Shown here one piece after another: positions 46,962 to 57,317 of a stretch of DNA of 64,000 nt. The DNA is from Lachnospiraceae bacterium. Lineage in GTDB: Bacteria > Bacillota > Clostridia > Lachnospirales > Lachnospiraceae. The stretch is taken from assembly GCA_017473115.1 (NCBI GenBank), contig JAFUNC010000010.1, positions 86,911-150,910 of the forward strand, read 5' to 3'. Within the stretch, counting starts at the first letter, position 1. Every line of letters begins with the position of its first letter. The notes under the pieces were generated by a model, which saw nothing but the letters and a program-made list of their open reading frames with translations, was not told the origin of the DNA and made no database searches. A program made the position numbers and the translations under genes.

Positions 46962-48749
46962 TTACCTCTCTTCTTTTACCTGCATGATGTAGAATTCCAA
47001 GCCGTTGGGTGCGCATACGGTGTCGCACTGTTCAAAATAAGTGTTTGGATATTTACTCTGATAATATTCTTCCAAATAATAATGATCGGTATTGTCCCCT
47101 TTTAAAAAGACAAAATAGATATCGTCCCTTGTAATGGCATCGGTTTCGTAGGAATCAATGTTAAACTGTTCTGCAATGCTGTCGGTCCAGGGACTGTTTG
47201 CAGTCCAGGAACCAAGCAATACGAAATTTGCCTTGGATGGCATGGTCGGAAGAAATGCATCTTCCGTAAAATAGGTGAATGCATTGGTATCTACCAAATA
47301 CAGGTTTTCTTCGTGTTCATAAAAGTAGGTTCGCATTTCCCGGTATGCACAGGCGAAATCGACACGTTCACGGCTGTAGCGCATAATCAGGTCAATATGA
47401 GGAAGTCCCCATCGGATGCCTGCAAAAACACTGATTGCGCAGAATAATACCAGAAGACTGCGTTGCAATAGGAAACGTTTCTTTTTTAACAGTGCGCGGA
47501 ACATGGCGCGGCTGATTTTTCTTTTTTTCTCCGTTTTGATTCCCGGACCAAAAAGGTTATTGGCAAAAAGGACAGCAACCAAAAGTAGGAATTCCACAAT
47601 ATAGATTCCCTGGGTCACTCTGGCTTCCGGGCGATTTACAAATAGGAGGTAAGCCCATATAATCATACGTCCGCCAAACAGGGCGACAATGTCCCACAGA
47701 GCCTTTTTGTTTTTACAACACAAAGCGGTCAAAAGAGCAAAAAAGTAAAGGATGTAAACGATAATATTCAGCGGGCGGTCCATATAATCCGTGGTATGGC
47801 GATTGAGAAAAGAAGTTGCCATCTGCTGTATATCCAATGAATGATGATTGGATAATTCCTCCATCCGCAGCATAAAATCGGTATTGATGTTTTCGTCTAA
47901 AAGCAACTGGTAGCGGGAAGATGCGGCAACATATGAGTCATAAGTAATGCCCAATGCCTCGTAATCTTCCCGGTGGGCTTCATAGTCAGGATAACCGTTA
48001 TAATCCACCACATTTTCACGGGCGGTGTTGTAGGCGTCAAAAGAGGCCCAATCCGGGTCGGAATAGGCGAAGAAATTGATTCCGTAAACAAGAGCCGTCA
48101 TCAGCAAAAGAACAACGCCGCAGGCAAAAACGGATTTGAACATGTTTCGTTTGCGGATGCATTTTACCGCCCCAATCAGAAAAATCAGGGGAAAGAACAT
48201 GATGCAAGCCTTGTCCCTTAATTCCAAAGCGAGAAAAAAGAAGAGCAAAGCGGGCAAATTTGCTTTGAGGTATTCTTTCGGATTCTGGCGGTCTTCGGAC
48301 AAATAAAAGCATACAATCCCGCACCCGCAGATGATTGCGGTAACGGTGGTGTACTGTAATTCCACGAGGTGAAGCCACAGAAACGCAAAACTGATAAATG
48401 TCCAAAAACAAAAGTAAAGAATCCGATGCCGCTGCTTTCTGATTTTGGCAGAGACCAAATACAAAGAAAGATATATTCCGAGATATCCATAGGTAAAAAG
48501 CAAAAGGCCGTACCAGGGCATGGAAGGAGCAACGGTATAAAGTCCTTGCAAAAGAAGCCCTGTCAGATAACCGACATGTACCAGGTGCGCCTGGGGTACA
48601 CCGGTAAATTCGCCGGAGGCAATTGTTTTCAGATACAAGTCATCAATATTGTAAAGCGTCACGGTAATGTCCTGCATCCAAATCAAAAGAAGGGGCAGGA
48701 ACAGAAACGGGACAAGCATGAAATCAAATTTTTTACCAAAAGCGCGCAT
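46962..48749 (-). CDS. Large multi-pass membrane protein, glycosyltransferase-like
   Basis: 595 residues with about ten to eleven membrane helices in the first 460 residues, then an extracellular C-terminal domain of about 140. The short early extracellular loop NIDDLYLKTIASGEF holds an acidic pair in the place where GT-C transferases carry catalytic aspartates, and the overall plan fits GT-C or related lipid-linked sugar transferases. That assignment is inferred; no diagnostic motif was matched. The start follows GGGAGAG. Directly followed by DUF4364. Confidence 0.65.
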   Translation of the reverse strand: MRAFGKKFDFMLVPFLFLPLLLIWMQDITVTLYNIDDLYLKTIASGEFTGVPQAHLVHVGYLTGLLLQGLYTVAPSMPWYGLLLFTYGYLGIYLSLYLVSAKIRKQRHRILYFCFWTFISFAFLWLHLVELQYTTVTAIICGCGIVCFYLSEDRQNPKEYLKANLPALLFFFLALELRDKACIMFFPLIFLIGAVKCIRKRNMFKSVFACGVVLLLMTALVYGINFFAYSDPDWASFDAYNTARENVVDYNGYPDYEAHREDYEALGITYDSYVAASSRYQLLLDENINTDFMLRMEELSNHHSLDIQQMATSFLNRHTTDYMDRPLNIIVYILYFFALLTALCCKNKKALWDIVALFGGRMIIWAYLLFVNRPEARVTQGIYIVEFLLLVAVLFANNLFGPGIKTEKKRKISRAMFRALLKKKRFLLQRSLLVLFCAISVFAGIRWGLPHIDLIMRYSRERVDFACAYREMRTYFYEHEENLYLVDTNAFTYFTEDAFLPTMPSKANFVLLGSWTANSPWTDSIAEQFNIDSYETDAITRDDIYFVFLKGDNTDHYYLEEYYQSKYPNTYFEQCDTVCAPNGLEFYIMQVKEER

Positions 48750-49043
48750 TTTGCGTTCTCTCCCATATTATTGTAGTTTCGCATCCGTCGGATTGCGTCC
48801 TGTTTTTATAATCTGTATTATATATATGAATAGTAACATTATATCATAGAAATATCTGTAAAAAACTCTTTTCTTTTCAAAAAAATTGAAGTATAATGAA
48901 GTCGCCAGTCAGAATGACATATCTTAAAAGATTTCCCGACAGATAAAATTGAAAACACAAAGACGGAAGAAAAAATCCCAACTAACAATAGATATTTGAA
49001 CAGCAGAGTATTAAGAGACCATGGAAAAAGGAGGAATATTCAT

Positions 49044-50438
49044 TTGAGAGAAAAGTTTGAATCGTTATCACTGACCGTGTTGCGTGATCTTGCCAAAAGC
49101 ATTGGTGTTAAGGGTGTAACCACAATGAAAAAAGAGCAACTGGTGGATCTTTTGGTAGAAAAGGAAGCGGAGCAGAACAAAGAAAATGATAAAAAAGAAC
49201 CTGTAAGTAAACCGGTTAAGGCGGAAGAGAAGGTCGCGTCTTCGGAAGCAGACGCTGAAAGTGAAAAAGCAAAAAGTGATGATAAATCCGAAATGAATAT
49301 GGCGGAACTGGACAGCGGTATTACCACAAGCGGTATTTTGGAAGTTATGCCGGATGGTTTTGGTTTTATCCGGTGCGAGAACTTTTTACCCGGTGAAAAC
49401 GATGTGTATGTGGCACCCAGCCAGATTCGTCGTTTCGGATTAAAAACCGGTGATATTATTGAAGGTAATACCAGAATTAAAACCCAGAATGAAAAGTTTG
49501 CGGCACTTTTATATATAAGAAGAATTAACGGCTATACACCTGAAGTGGCGCAGAAGCGCGGTAATTTTGAAGATATGACGCCGATTTTTCCGGATGATAA
49601 AATCAAACTGGATATCCCCGGTGCGCCGGTTTCCATGCGTATTATGGATTTAATCAGCCCGGTTGGTAAGGGACAGCGCGGTATGATTGTATCGCCGCCC
49701 AAGGCAGGTAAAACCACACTTTTAAAATCCGTGGCAAAATGCGTCAAGCATTCCAATCCGGATATGCATATGATTATTCTTTTGATTGATGAACGTCCGG
49801 AAGAAGTTACGGATATCCGTGAGGCAATTGAGGGCGATAATGTGGAAGTCATTTATTCCACCTTTGATGAGACGCCGGAACATCATAAAAGAGTATCCGA
49901 AATGGTGATCGAGCGTGCAAAACGTTTGGTAGAACATAAGCAGGATGTTATTATTCTCCTTGACAGCATTACCCGTTTGACAAGAGCATACAATCAGGTT
50001 ATTCCGCCCAGCGGAAGAACTTTGTCCGGCGGTTTGGATCCGGCCGCATTACATATGCCGAAGCGTTTCTTTGGTGCGGCAAGAAACATGCGTGAAGGCG
50101 GAAGCCTTACCATCCTGGCAACGGCTTTGGTGGAAACCGGAAGTAAAATGGACGATGTGGTATACGAGGAATTCAAGGGTACCGGTAATATGGAAATGGT
50201 ACTGGATCGTAAATTGTCCGAAAAGAGAGTGTTCCCGGCAATTGACATTCCTAAGTCCGGAACAAGAAGAGAAGATTTGCTTCTTACTCCGGAAGAAATG
50301 GAAGCAATCAATTCCATGCGGAAAGCCTTTAACGGAATGAAGGCGGAAGATGCCGTGGATAAGGTAATCGATTTGTTCTCAAAGACCCGAAATAATAAGG
50401 AATTTGTGGAAATGATGAAAAAAATTCATTGGGTATAA
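49044..50438 (+). CDS. rho: Transcription termination factor Rho
   Basis: Hexameric RNA helicase that ends transcription. 464 residues from TTG at 49044, about nine bases after AAAAGGAGG; the open frame begins earlier but without a site. N-terminal helical domain (LREKFESLSLTVLRDLAKSIG), a charged Lys/Glu/Ser-rich linker (about 48-90), the RNA-binding cold-shock fold (GILEVMPDGFGFIRCENFLPG), Walker A PPKAGKTTL, and the Q-loop/R-loop region SGGLDPAALHMPKRFFGAARN. It starts the rho-rpmE-DUF1385-prmC-prfA cluster common in Firmicutes. Confidence 0.95.
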   Translation: MREKFESLSLTVLRDLAKSIGVKGVTTMKKEQLVDLLVEKEAEQNKENDKKEPVSKPVKAEEKVASSEADAESEKAKSDDKSEMNMAELDSGITTSGILEVMPDGFGFIRCENFLPGENDVYVAPSQIRRFGLKTGDIIEGNTRIKTQNEKFAALLYIRRINGYTPEVAQKRGNFEDMTPIFPDDKIKLDIPGAPVSMRIMDLISPVGKGQRGMIVSPPKAGKTTLLKSVAKCVKHSNPDMHMIILLIDERPEEVTDIREAIEGDNVEVIYSTFDETPEHHKRVSEMVIERAKRLVEHKQDVIILLDSITRLTRAYNQVIPPSGRTLSGGLDPAALHMPKRFFGAARNMREGGSLTILATALVETGSKMDDVVYEEFKGTGNMEMVLDRKLSEKRVFPAIDIPKSGTRREDLLLTPEEMEAINSMRKAFNGMKAEDAVDKVIDLFSKTRNNKEFVEMMKKIHWV

Positions 50439-50445
50439 AAAATGC

Positions 50446-50474
50446 TTGCATTCCCGATAAACGCGTGTTATAAT
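50446..50474 (+). promoter_or_regulatory. Promoter of rpmE
   Basis: TTGCAT (50446-50451), 17 bp spacer, TATAAT (50469-50474), between rho and rpmE; it gives the ribosomal protein its own transcription. Confidence 0.75.
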
Positions 50475-50533
50475 GAACAAGCTGTTGAAAAAAAGCAAAA
50501 AAGGTTATTTTTAATATAGAGAGGTGAGAAATA

Positions 50534-50737
50534 ATGAGAGAAGGAATTCATCCTGAATACTATCAGGCAACCGTAACCTGTAACTGTGGCAACACTTTTG
50601 TAACCGGTTCTACAAAGAAGGATATCCACGTAGAAGTATGTTCTAAGTGCCATTCTTTCTACACAGGTCAGCAGAAGGCTGCACAGGCTCGTGGACGTAT
50701 TGATAAGTTCAACAAGAAGTACGGTGTGGAAAGCTAA
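50534..50737 (+). CDS. rpmE: Ribosomal protein L31, zinc-binding type
   Basis: 67-residue protein of the large subunit. It begins MREGIHPEY and has the zinc ligands C16 and C18 in TCNCGNTF and C36/C39 in [11 protein letters not shown], so it is the C+ form rather than the zinc-independent paralogue; under zinc starvation it could be replaced. Start follows GAGGTGAG. A terminator follows at 50752. Confidence 0.97.
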   Translation: MREGIHPEYYQATVTCNCGNTFVTGSTKKDIHVEVCSKCHSFYTGQQKAAQARGRIDKFNKKYGVES

Positions 50738-50751
50738 TAAGCGACATGATG

Positions 50752-50787
50752 GGTTGAGGTATCTAGGTATCTCAACCTTAATTTTTA
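50752..50787 (+). terminator. Terminator of rpmE
   Basis: Stem GGTTGAG / CTCAACC (50752-50758, 50771-50777) with an internal GTATCTAGGTAT loop, followed by TTAATTTTT. Confidence 0.7.
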
Positions 50788-50850
50788 CTTCGAAGACGTT
50801 GTTTGTGAAGTGAAATGATATATGCACCTCGCAAAGAGGAAGGAGTATCA

Positions 50851-51831
50851 ATGAGTAAAAAGAAGAAATCATGTTATTCCGGCATTGGCGGACAGGCTGT
50901 GATGGAAGGCATTATGATGCGTAATAAGAATCGTTATGCCGTAGCGGTACGTAAGCCGAATAAAGAAATAGAACTTCATGTGGCAAATTGCGAACAGTCA
51001 GAGAGTTGGACAAGAAAAGTACCTTTTATCAGAGGTGTTTTTAATTTTATCGACTCGTTGATGCTGGGAATGGAGACCCTGACCTACTCCGCAAGTTTTT
51101 ATGAGGAGGAAGAGGAAGAAACCGGTTTTGACCGTTTTATGGGTAAAATTTTCGGCGCGAAGGCTGAAAAGGCAATGATGGGTATGACTATGGTTATTTC
51201 GCTGGTGATTGCAGTGGCAATTTTTATGGTGTTGCCTTATTTTGTTGCGTCATTTTTGGAGAAATATTTGAGCAATCCTTCCCTGATTGCCATTATAGAA
51301 GGTGTATTACGCGTGATTATTTTTGTGGTATATGTTCTTTTGATTTCATTGATGAAGGACATCCGCAGAGTTTTTATGTATCACGGCGCAGAGCATAAAT
51401 GTATTAACTGTATCGAAAGCGGTAAGCCGTTAAATACCAGAAATATTATGAAAAGTTCCAGATTTCACAGAAGATGCGGAACCAGTTTTCTTCTGATTGT
51501 AATGGTAATCAGTATTATCTGTTTCTTTTTTATCCGAGTAGATAATATGGCGTTGAGACTGGTGCTTCGAATTGCATTGGTGCCCGTAATTGCAGGTATT
51601 TCTTATGAAGTATTACGATTGGCAGGAAAGTTTGATAACTGGTTTATCCGTTTGATTTCTGCACCCGGTATGTGGTTACAGCGTGTTACCACCAAGGAAC
51701 CGGACAAAGATATGGTAGAAGTGGCAATTAAGGCTGTGGAAGCGGTATTTGACTGGAAAGAGTATCTGAAAGAAAACTTCGACTATGAAGAAGCAGAAGA
51801 CGACTGGTTGGATGAAGATGATGACGTATAA
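50851..51831 (+). CDS. DUF1385 membrane protein (YqhQ-like)
   Basis: 326 residues from the ATG at 50851 after AAGGAG. YSGIGGQAVMEGIMMRNKN is the family signature. Three to four helices lie at about 108-132, 145-168 and 205-250, with conserved HGAEHKCI and RCGTSFL between. The product may be an inner-membrane metal-dependent enzyme, but no activity is established. It is followed by prmC with a 14-base overlap; this neighbourhood is conserved in Firmicutes. Confidence 0.88.
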   Translation: MSKKKKSCYSGIGGQAVMEGIMMRNKNRYAVAVRKPNKEIELHVANCEQSESWTRKVPFIRGVFNFIDSLMLGMETLTYSASFYEEEEEETGFDRFMGKIFGAKAEKAMMGMTMVISLVIAVAIFMVLPYFVASFLEKYLSNPSLIAIIEGVLRVIIFVVYVLLISLMKDIRRVFMYHGAEHKCINCIESGKPLNTRNIMKSSRFHRRCGTSFLLIVMVISIICFFFIRVDNMALRLVLRIALVPVIAGISYEVLRLAGKFDNWFIRLISAPGMWLQRVTTKEPDKDMVEVAIKAVEAVFDWKEYLKENFDYEEAEDDWLDEDDDV

Positions 51832-52657
51832 AGAAGTATATGAATCCGGAGTGAATTGTCTGAAAGATAATAATTGTAAAGAAGCCGTGCTGGATGCCAG
51901 GCTTCTTTTAGAGTTTGTATGCCACACCAACCGTAATGATTTGCTGGCCCATGGAGACCGGGAAGTGTCGGAGGTTGAATGCAAACAGTATGAGGCTTTT
52001 ATCAGGCGCAGGGCGTTAGGTGAACCTTTGCAGTATATTACCGGCGAACAGGATTTTATGGGACTGACGTTTAAAACCCATGAAAGTACATTGATTCCCA
52101 GACAGGATACGGAGTGTCTGGTAGAAGAAGCGATGATGCATCTGCATGACGGAATGCGGATTTTGGATATGTGCAGCGGTTCCGGATGTATACTTTTGAG
52201 TCTTTTGAAGTACAGTAATGACTGTATCGGTGTTGGAGCGGAACTGAAGCCGCAAGCCGTGGCCTTGGCAAGAGAAAATGCCGAAAAACTTGGGATTGAG
52301 GCGACTTTTATCGAAAGTGACTTGTTTGGTCAAGTGGAAGGTAAGTATGATTTAATCGTATCAAATCCGCCTTATATTGAAAGCGAAGTTATTGAAACCC
52401 TGGACCGGGAAGTGCGGGAGCATGAACCGATGAGCGCACTGGATGGCGGTCCGGACGGCTTGGTTTTTTACCGCCGTATTATCGATGAGGCGAGAGGATA
52501 TTTAAGCCGCGGCGGTATGTTATTTTTTGAAATCGGATATAATCAGGCGGAAGCGGTCAGTGAACTCTTGCGTTTGAACGGATATATTGATATTGTAGTA
52601 AAGAAAGATCTGGCAGGATTAGAGAGGGTGGTGTATGCCACCTACGTGGAGGATTAA
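51818..52657 (+). CDS. prmC: Release factor glutamine methyltransferase
   Basis: Methylates the glutamine of the GGQ motif in release factors. 279 residues: N-terminal helical substrate domain, SAM motif [10 protein letters not shown], and the NPPY motif [14 protein letters not shown] followed by [17 protein letters not shown], which defines PrmC. The start (ATG 51818 or 51821) overlaps the end of the DUF1385 gene and lacks a clear site, suggesting coupling. Its substrate gene prfA starts one base after its stop. Confidence 0.94.
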   Translation: MMTYKEVYESGVNCLKDNNCKEAVLDARLLLEFVCHTNRNDLLAHGDREVSEVECKQYEAFIRRRALGEPLQYITGEQDFMGLTFKTHESTLIPRQDTECLVEEAMMHLHDGMRILDMCSGSGCILLSLLKYSNDCIGVGAELKPQAVALARENAEKLGIEATFIESDLFGQVEGKYDLIVSNPPYIESEVIETLDREVREHEPMSALDGGPDGLVFYRRIIDEARGYLSRGGMLFFEIGYNQAEAVSELLRLNGYIDIVVKKDLAGLERVVYATYVED

Positions 52658-52658
52658 A

Positions 52659-53732
52659 ATGTTCGACAGATTAGAGGATTTATTGATTCGTTTTGAAGAA
52701 ATTATGGGCGAGTTGCAGGAACCGGGCGTAACGGATAACCAGCAGCGTTTTCGCCAGTTAATGAAGGAACAGAGCGATTTAACTCCTATTGTAGACGCTT
52801 ATAAGGAATATAAGCAGTCTAAACAGGATATTGAAGACAGTATCGCCATGTTGGAGGAAGAAAGTGACGAAGACATGCGTGAAATGTTAAAAGAAGAACT
52901 TACAGATGCTAAAAAGCGTGTGGAAGAATTGGAGCAGACTCTTAAAATTCTTCTTTTGCCCAAGGATCCTAACGATGATAAAAACGTTATCGTGGAAATC
53001 CGTGCGGGTGCCGGTGGTGACGAGGCTGCTTTGTTTGCGGCGGAAATGTATCGTTTGTACGTGCATTATGCGGAAAGCCAGCGTTGGAAAATTGAAACCA
53101 TTAACGTGGATGAAATCGGTATCGGCGGTATGAAGGAAGTTGAATTCATGATTTCCGGACAGGGTGCATATTCTAAGTTAAAATATGAAAGTGGTGTACA
53201 TCGTGTACAACGTGTGCCTGAAACGGAGTCGGGCGGACGTATCCATACTTCTACCATTACCGTGGCAGTTATGCCTGAAGTAGAAGAAGTAGATGTCGTA
53301 ATCAATGATAATGATATTCGAATCGACGTAATGCGTGCGTCCGGTTGTGGCGGACAGTGTGTCAATACCACTGACTCTGCGGTGCGATTAACACATATGC
53401 CTACCGGTATTGTAATTTACAGCCAGACAGAGAAATCACAGATTCAGAATAAAGCGAAGGCATTTGCCTTGTTGCGTGCGAAATTATACGATTTGGAAAT
53501 GCAGAAGCAACATGATGCGGAAGCAGAACTCCGTCGTAGCCAGGTTGGTACCGGTGACCGCTCCGAGAAGATTCGTACTTATAACTTCCCGCAGGGTCGT
53601 GTGACCGACCATAGAATCGGTTTGACATTATATAAACTCGAGAAAATTATGAACGGTGACATTCAGGAGATTATTGATGCCTGCATCGCAGCCGACCAGG
53701 CGGCGAAGTTGGCAAAGATGAACGATAACTAA
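52659..53732 (+). CDS. prfA: Peptide chain release factor 1
   Basis: Reads UAA and UAG and triggers peptide release. 357 residues from the ATG after GTGGAGG. The codon-reading tripeptide is PET (187-189) in [10 protein letters not shown], the PxT form of RF1 rather than the SPF of RF2. The catalytic GGQ is at 231-233 in [14 protein letters not shown]; its Gln is the target of PrmC from the gene just upstream. Confidence 0.97.
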   Translation: MFDRLEDLLIRFEEIMGELQEPGVTDNQQRFRQLMKEQSDLTPIVDAYKEYKQSKQDIEDSIAMLEEESDEDMREMLKEELTDAKKRVEELEQTLKILLLPKDPNDDKNVIVEIRAGAGGDEAALFAAEMYRLYVHYAESQRWKIETINVDEIGIGGMKEVEFMISGQGAYSKLKYESGVHRVQRVPETESGGRIHTSTITVAVMPEVEEVDVVINDNDIRIDVMRASGCGGQCVNTTDSAVRLTHMPTGIVIYSQTEKSQIQNKAKAFALLRAKLYDLEMQKQHDAEAELRRSQVGTGDRSEKIRTYNFPQGRVTDHRIGLTLYKLEKIMNGDIQEIIDACIAADQAAKLAKMNDN

Positions 53733-53976
53733 AAGATTCGGTTAGATAGTGATATTTATTGTTCAGAAGATGAGTGTTAATGTTTGAATATTAAGGCACT
53801 ATGTTGGTATTATTTCTGATGTAGGGCACTTTTTGTTTGAAAGGGACGGATTGTGAGATGCCTAATGCCAAATAACCCGGCACCGAACTGCCGTCTGTTA
53901 AAAGGAAATAAAATTAAAACTAGATTTAATATATAATGCAAGTATAGAATTACAGCCATTGGAGAAAAATATAAGC
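53733..53976. other. Intergenic region after prfA
   Basis: About 240 bp. A possible weak terminator-like segment ends GGGCACTTTTTG near 53825, but no convincing stem was found. No gene or clear promoter seen. Confidence 0.3.
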
Positions 53977-54861
53977 ATGGATATTATATGGAAAGAAATC
54001 ACATTTGAAGACAAAGAAGTCTTTGAACAATTTTATAAGTATAAAACCAGTCGTGGCTGCGAATTGTCTTTTTCAAACAATTATCTCTGGGTTGCGCATT
54101 ACGGAACCAAATGGAGTATTGTAGAGAATTGCCTTGTTTTTTATAATCCTCATCGTGACAGCGTGTCATTGCCGATAGGGGAAAATCCTTACGGAGCATT
54201 GGAAGCATTGCTGAAGTATTATGAAGAACAAAATAAGCCTTTTATAATGCATTTGGTTACGGCAGGGCAGTTCGCGGAATTGGAGAAGAAATATCCGGGA
54301 AAATTTGCCATAGAATATGTTCGTGATGTGGCGGATTATATTTATGAGGCAGAGAGTCTTGGGACTTTGGCGGGAAAAAAATTACATGCCAAGAGAACTC
54401 ATATTAATCGTTTTGTTGAGAATTATCCGGAGTGGTCTTATGAAAAGATTACCGATGAAAATATAGAAGAATGCCTGGAAATGGCGCAAAAATGGCGCGA
54501 ACAGAACAAATGTGATGAAGACAAGGAAAAGAGTGCAGAATTCTGCGTTACTTTGCGTGCCTTAAAAGAACGGGAGAAAATCGGTCTGACCGGTGGCGCG
54601 ATTCGTACAAAAGACGGAATCGTGGCATTTTCTTTGGGGGCTCACCTGACAGAAGATACTTTTGTGGTTCATATTGAAAAGGCTTTTTCGGATGTGCAGG
54701 GGGCATATCCCATCATAAATCGCGAATTTGTATTGAATGCCGCCAAGGGATTTCGATATATTAACCGAGAGGAAGATATGGGAGAAGAAGGCCTGAGAAA
54801 GGCTAAAATGTCTTATAATCCCGCGATTTTACTGGAAAAAGGCAATGTGCGACTGATATAG
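53977..54861 (+). CDS. DUF2156 family protein
   Basis: 294 residues; ATG at 53977 chosen after TTGGAG (a TTG at 53959 overlaps that site). It matches the DUF2156/phosphatidylglycerol-lysyltransferase C-terminal type with two GNAT-like halves: FEQFYKYKTSRGCELSFSN, YIYEAESLGTLAGKKLHAKR and the end NREEDMGEEGLRKAKMSYNP. It lacks membrane helices, so it is a soluble member, perhaps an aminoacyl- or acyl-transferase. Substrate unknown. Confidence 0.8.
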   Translation: MDIIWKEITFEDKEVFEQFYKYKTSRGCELSFSNNYLWVAHYGTKWSIVENCLVFYNPHRDSVSLPIGENPYGALEALLKYYEEQNKPFIMHLVTAGQFAELEKKYPGKFAIEYVRDVADYIYEAESLGTLAGKKLHAKRTHINRFVENYPEWSYEKITDENIEECLEMAQKWREQNKCDEDKEKSAEFCVTLRALKEREKIGLTGGAIRTKDGIVAFSLGAHLTEDTFVVHIEKAFSDVQGAYPIINREFVLNAAKGFRYINREEDMGEEGLRKAKMSYNPAILLEKGNVRLI

Positions 54862-54950
54862 TCAATTTGCAAGAGAACTTGCAAAAAATGCAAAAAAGAG
54901 AAAAAACATATAAACAATACAGTTGAAATGTTTCGACTTGGAAAAAAAAT

Positions 54951-54985
54951 AAAACCGGCCTGCAAGAAATGCAAGTCGGTTTTTT
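54951..54985. terminator. Terminator between DUF2156 and AraC genes
   Basis: Stem AAAACCGGCCTGCA / TGCAAGTCGGTTTT, 12 of 14 pairs, with A before and T after; lies between convergent genes and overlaps the AraC gene's stop codon. Confidence 0.7.
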
Positions 54986-55952
54986 ATATGTGTGTTAATG
55001 ATAGGCCGAAAGGACTTAGTTTGTCTCGATGTTCGGTCTTGCTCATTTTGCGGTATTCCGTAGGTGTGCAATCGAAATATTTTTTAAACAGTTTGTTAAA
55101 ATAACTGGTATTGTTAAAGCCAACGGACGTTGCCAATTCCGAAATAGATGTGGTTTCGCGGTCGTTTTGCAGAATTTTATCTGCAGCCTGGAGAATACGA
55201 TAGCGCATCAAATATTCAAAAGGCGTTAAACTCACCGCTCGTTTAAAACAACGACAACATTCGCTTTTGCTTACATGGATAGAACCGGCGATATCCTCCA
55301 AGGTTATGGACTCGGCATAATGCTGTTGGATAAAGGATATTGCATCTTTGATGCGGGATTCGTCCAAGGAATATGTCGTGTTTGCTTCTTTTGTGCGGGT
55401 ATACAAGGTAGTATTATTGTTGTATTTTTTCAAAAAATGCACCCAAAGTTGGCAAAGATACGCTTTGGTGGTTAATTCATACCCGAACTCCTGAGAAAAA
55501 TTAGCATCAAAAATATCATTTAAATATGCCATGGCACTACGTCCCCACATATCTTTACGGTCAAAAATGACATAGCGATGCTCATTCCCGTTGATAATCG
55601 GGCTTAAATATGCGGTCGCCAGAGAAGTGGTATGATCCTTGAAAAGGATGTAAGGATGAAAGAGGAGTGAAATCAGGACACAGTCATTGCCGGAAACAGA
55701 GCGTATGGCATGAAACACATTGCAATTCAGAACAATGGCCTGACCTTCGGTCAAAGTAATCTTTTCTTCGCCAATGGTAAATTCGGCAGAACCGGATTTG
55801 ATTAGATTGATTTCCATTTCTTCATGCCAGTGCCAACGAACGTAGCCCATGTACATTTTGCTTGGTTCCACGTAATATACCCCAACAGGATAATCCTCGT
55901 CGGCGTGTGCAATTACCTTGTGCAGATTCTGTTCTGTGTTGGAATTTGACAT
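54984..55952 (-). CDS. AraC-family transcriptional regulator with cupin domain
   Basis: 322 residues from the ATG at 55952 after AAAGGAGG. N-terminal cupin sensor (about 10-100) with HWHEEMEINLIKSG and EGQAIVLNCNVFHAI, then a linker, and two helix-turn-helix units with ITLEDIAGSIHVSKSEC and SISELATSVGFNNTSYFNKLF. Such proteins often respond to sugars. The target operon is not adjacent in a clear way; the next gene on the right (diguanylate cyclase) is divergent from it. Confidence 0.9.
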   Translation of the reverse strand: MSNSNTEQNLHKVIAHADEDYPVGVYYVEPSKMYMGYVRWHWHEEMEINLIKSGSAEFTIGEEKITLTEGQAIVLNCNVFHAIRSVSGNDCVLISLLFHPYILFKDHTTSLATAYLSPIINGNEHRYVIFDRKDMWGRSAMAYLNDIFDANFSQEFGYELTTKAYLCQLWVHFLKKYNNNTTLYTRTKEANTTYSLDESRIKDAISFIQQHYAESITLEDIAGSIHVSKSECCRCFKRAVSLTPFEYLMRYRILQAADKILQNDRETTSISELATSVGFNNTSYFNKLFKKYFDCTPTEYRKMSKTEHRDKLSPFGLSLTHI

Positions 55953-56068
55953 GATGCTCCTCCTTTCCTTGAAAATTCGGATATGTTTCTTTGTAAAAAG
56001 CATTTATGCGTAACTTTTCTTATACTTTACCAATTTGCATAATAAAAGACAAGATTTTTTTATTATTC

Positions 56069-56096
56069 TTGCAAAATGATATAAAAGCAGTATAAT
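56069..56096 (+). promoter_or_regulatory. Promoter of the diguanylate cyclase gene
   Basis: TTGCAA (56069-56074), 16 bp spacer, TATAAT (56091-56096), leader about 60 bases. Confidence 0.6.
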
Positions 56097-56160
56097 GTAA
56101 CTAAGTATGTCGATATGTTGTATATCGGCGTTGGGGTAAACACGAAATAGTGGGGTTCTT

Positions 56161-57255
56161 ATGGGAAATCTGAAGCATTATTATGAAGCGCTGAAAAACG
56201 GCGACATATTCTTTGATGAATACCGTAAATCTGCATTAATTATGAATGCGGTAACGATTATGCATGCTATTTTTGCAGTCTTTTTCTGGGTAACCGGCGT
56301 TGCGGTTATGGGAGTATATAATATTGCGATTATGGTCGCATATCAGGGGATACTTTTGTTAATTAAAAAGAAAAAAACATATCTGGCATATATTCTTACT
56401 TGCACTGAAGTTGTACTCCATGCGGTACTGGCGACGATTTTTGTGGGTTTTGCCAGCGGATTTCAGGTGTATTGCATCGCAATGATAGCCGTTTCCTGTT
56501 ATATCACCTTTGTTTGGGAATGTTTTAAAAAGGGAACCCGGGAAACTGTATTATTTTCATTGTTTTCGATGTTCGGATATTTTGTCTGTTATATATTATC
56601 CAAGTACTTTGAACCTTTGATTCCTATCGATGAATTGGCACAAACCATTATGTATATTATTAATGCGTTGCTGATGTTTTTGATTATCTTTTCTTTTATG
56701 ATGTTGTTGTTTTGGGATATTAATCATCGAAGCGACAGATTGGCGGCCAAGAACAGCCAGTTGGATGAAATGTCCAAGAAGGATCCGTTGACTAAGTTGT
56801 ATAACCGCCGTTATATGAATTATGAATTGAATCGCAGAATGTCCTATTTGATTGGAGAAGGACGTATTTTCGGGCTGATTATGGCTGATATTGACGATTT
56901 TAAGAAGGTGAATGACACCTATGGACATGATGCCGGAGATGATGTTTTGATTGCGGTAGCAAATGAGATTACCGGTGCCTTGCGTGGGGATGACTGTGTT
57001 TGCCGTTGGGGCGGAGAAGAGTTTTTGGTGGTTGTCAGCGGGAATCATCAGGTAACATCGGATGTTGCCGAGCGAATCCGTAAGCGTATTGAGAACTTAA
57101 CCATTGATACCAACGGACATCAGTTAAAAGTAACAATGACTTTCGGTGTCAGCGAATCCATACCGGGATTCCGAATTGAAAGATTGATTCAGATTGCCGA
57201 TGAACGCTTGTATAAAGGTAAACAAAACGGTAAAAACTGTGTTGTGAAAGAATAA
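56161..57255 (+). CDS. Membrane-bound diguanylate cyclase (GGEEF)
   Basis: Makes cyclic di-GMP. 364 residues: about six membrane helices in residues 28-186, a short linker, and the GGDEF domain (about 200-364). The active site is GGEEF (284-288). RGDD (275-278) lies five residues before it, the product-inhibition I-site. MADIDDFKKVNDTYGHDAGD carries the metal and substrate residues. All are intact, so the enzyme should be active and feedback controlled. The membrane part has no recognised sensor signature. Confidence 0.92.
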   Translation: MGNLKHYYEALKNGDIFFDEYRKSALIMNAVTIMHAIFAVFFWVTGVAVMGVYNIAIMVAYQGILLLIKKKKTYLAYILTCTEVVLHAVLATIFVGFASGFQVYCIAMIAVSCYITFVWECFKKGTRETVLFSLFSMFGYFVCYILSKYFEPLIPIDELAQTIMYIINALLMFLIIFSFMMLLFWDINHRSDRLAAKNSQLDEMSKKDPLTKLYNRRYMNYELNRRMSYLIGEGRIFGLIMADIDDFKKVNDTYGHDAGDDVLIAVANEITGALRGDDCVCRWGGEEFLVVVSGNHQVTSDVAERIRKRIENLTIDTNGHQLKVTMTFGVSESIPGFRIERLIQIADERLYKGKQNGKNCVVKE

Positions 57256-57279
57256 AAACGGTATATTGTGTCAATAATG

Positions 57280-57309
57280 GGAGTGTCGCTTGTGCGATGC
57301 TCCTTTTTT
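57280..57309 (+). terminator. Terminator of the diguanylate cyclase gene
   Basis: Stem GGAGTGTCGC / GCGATGCTCC with wobble pairs, loop TTGT, then TTTTTT. Confidence 0.75.
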
Positions 57310-57317
57310 GTTGAGGG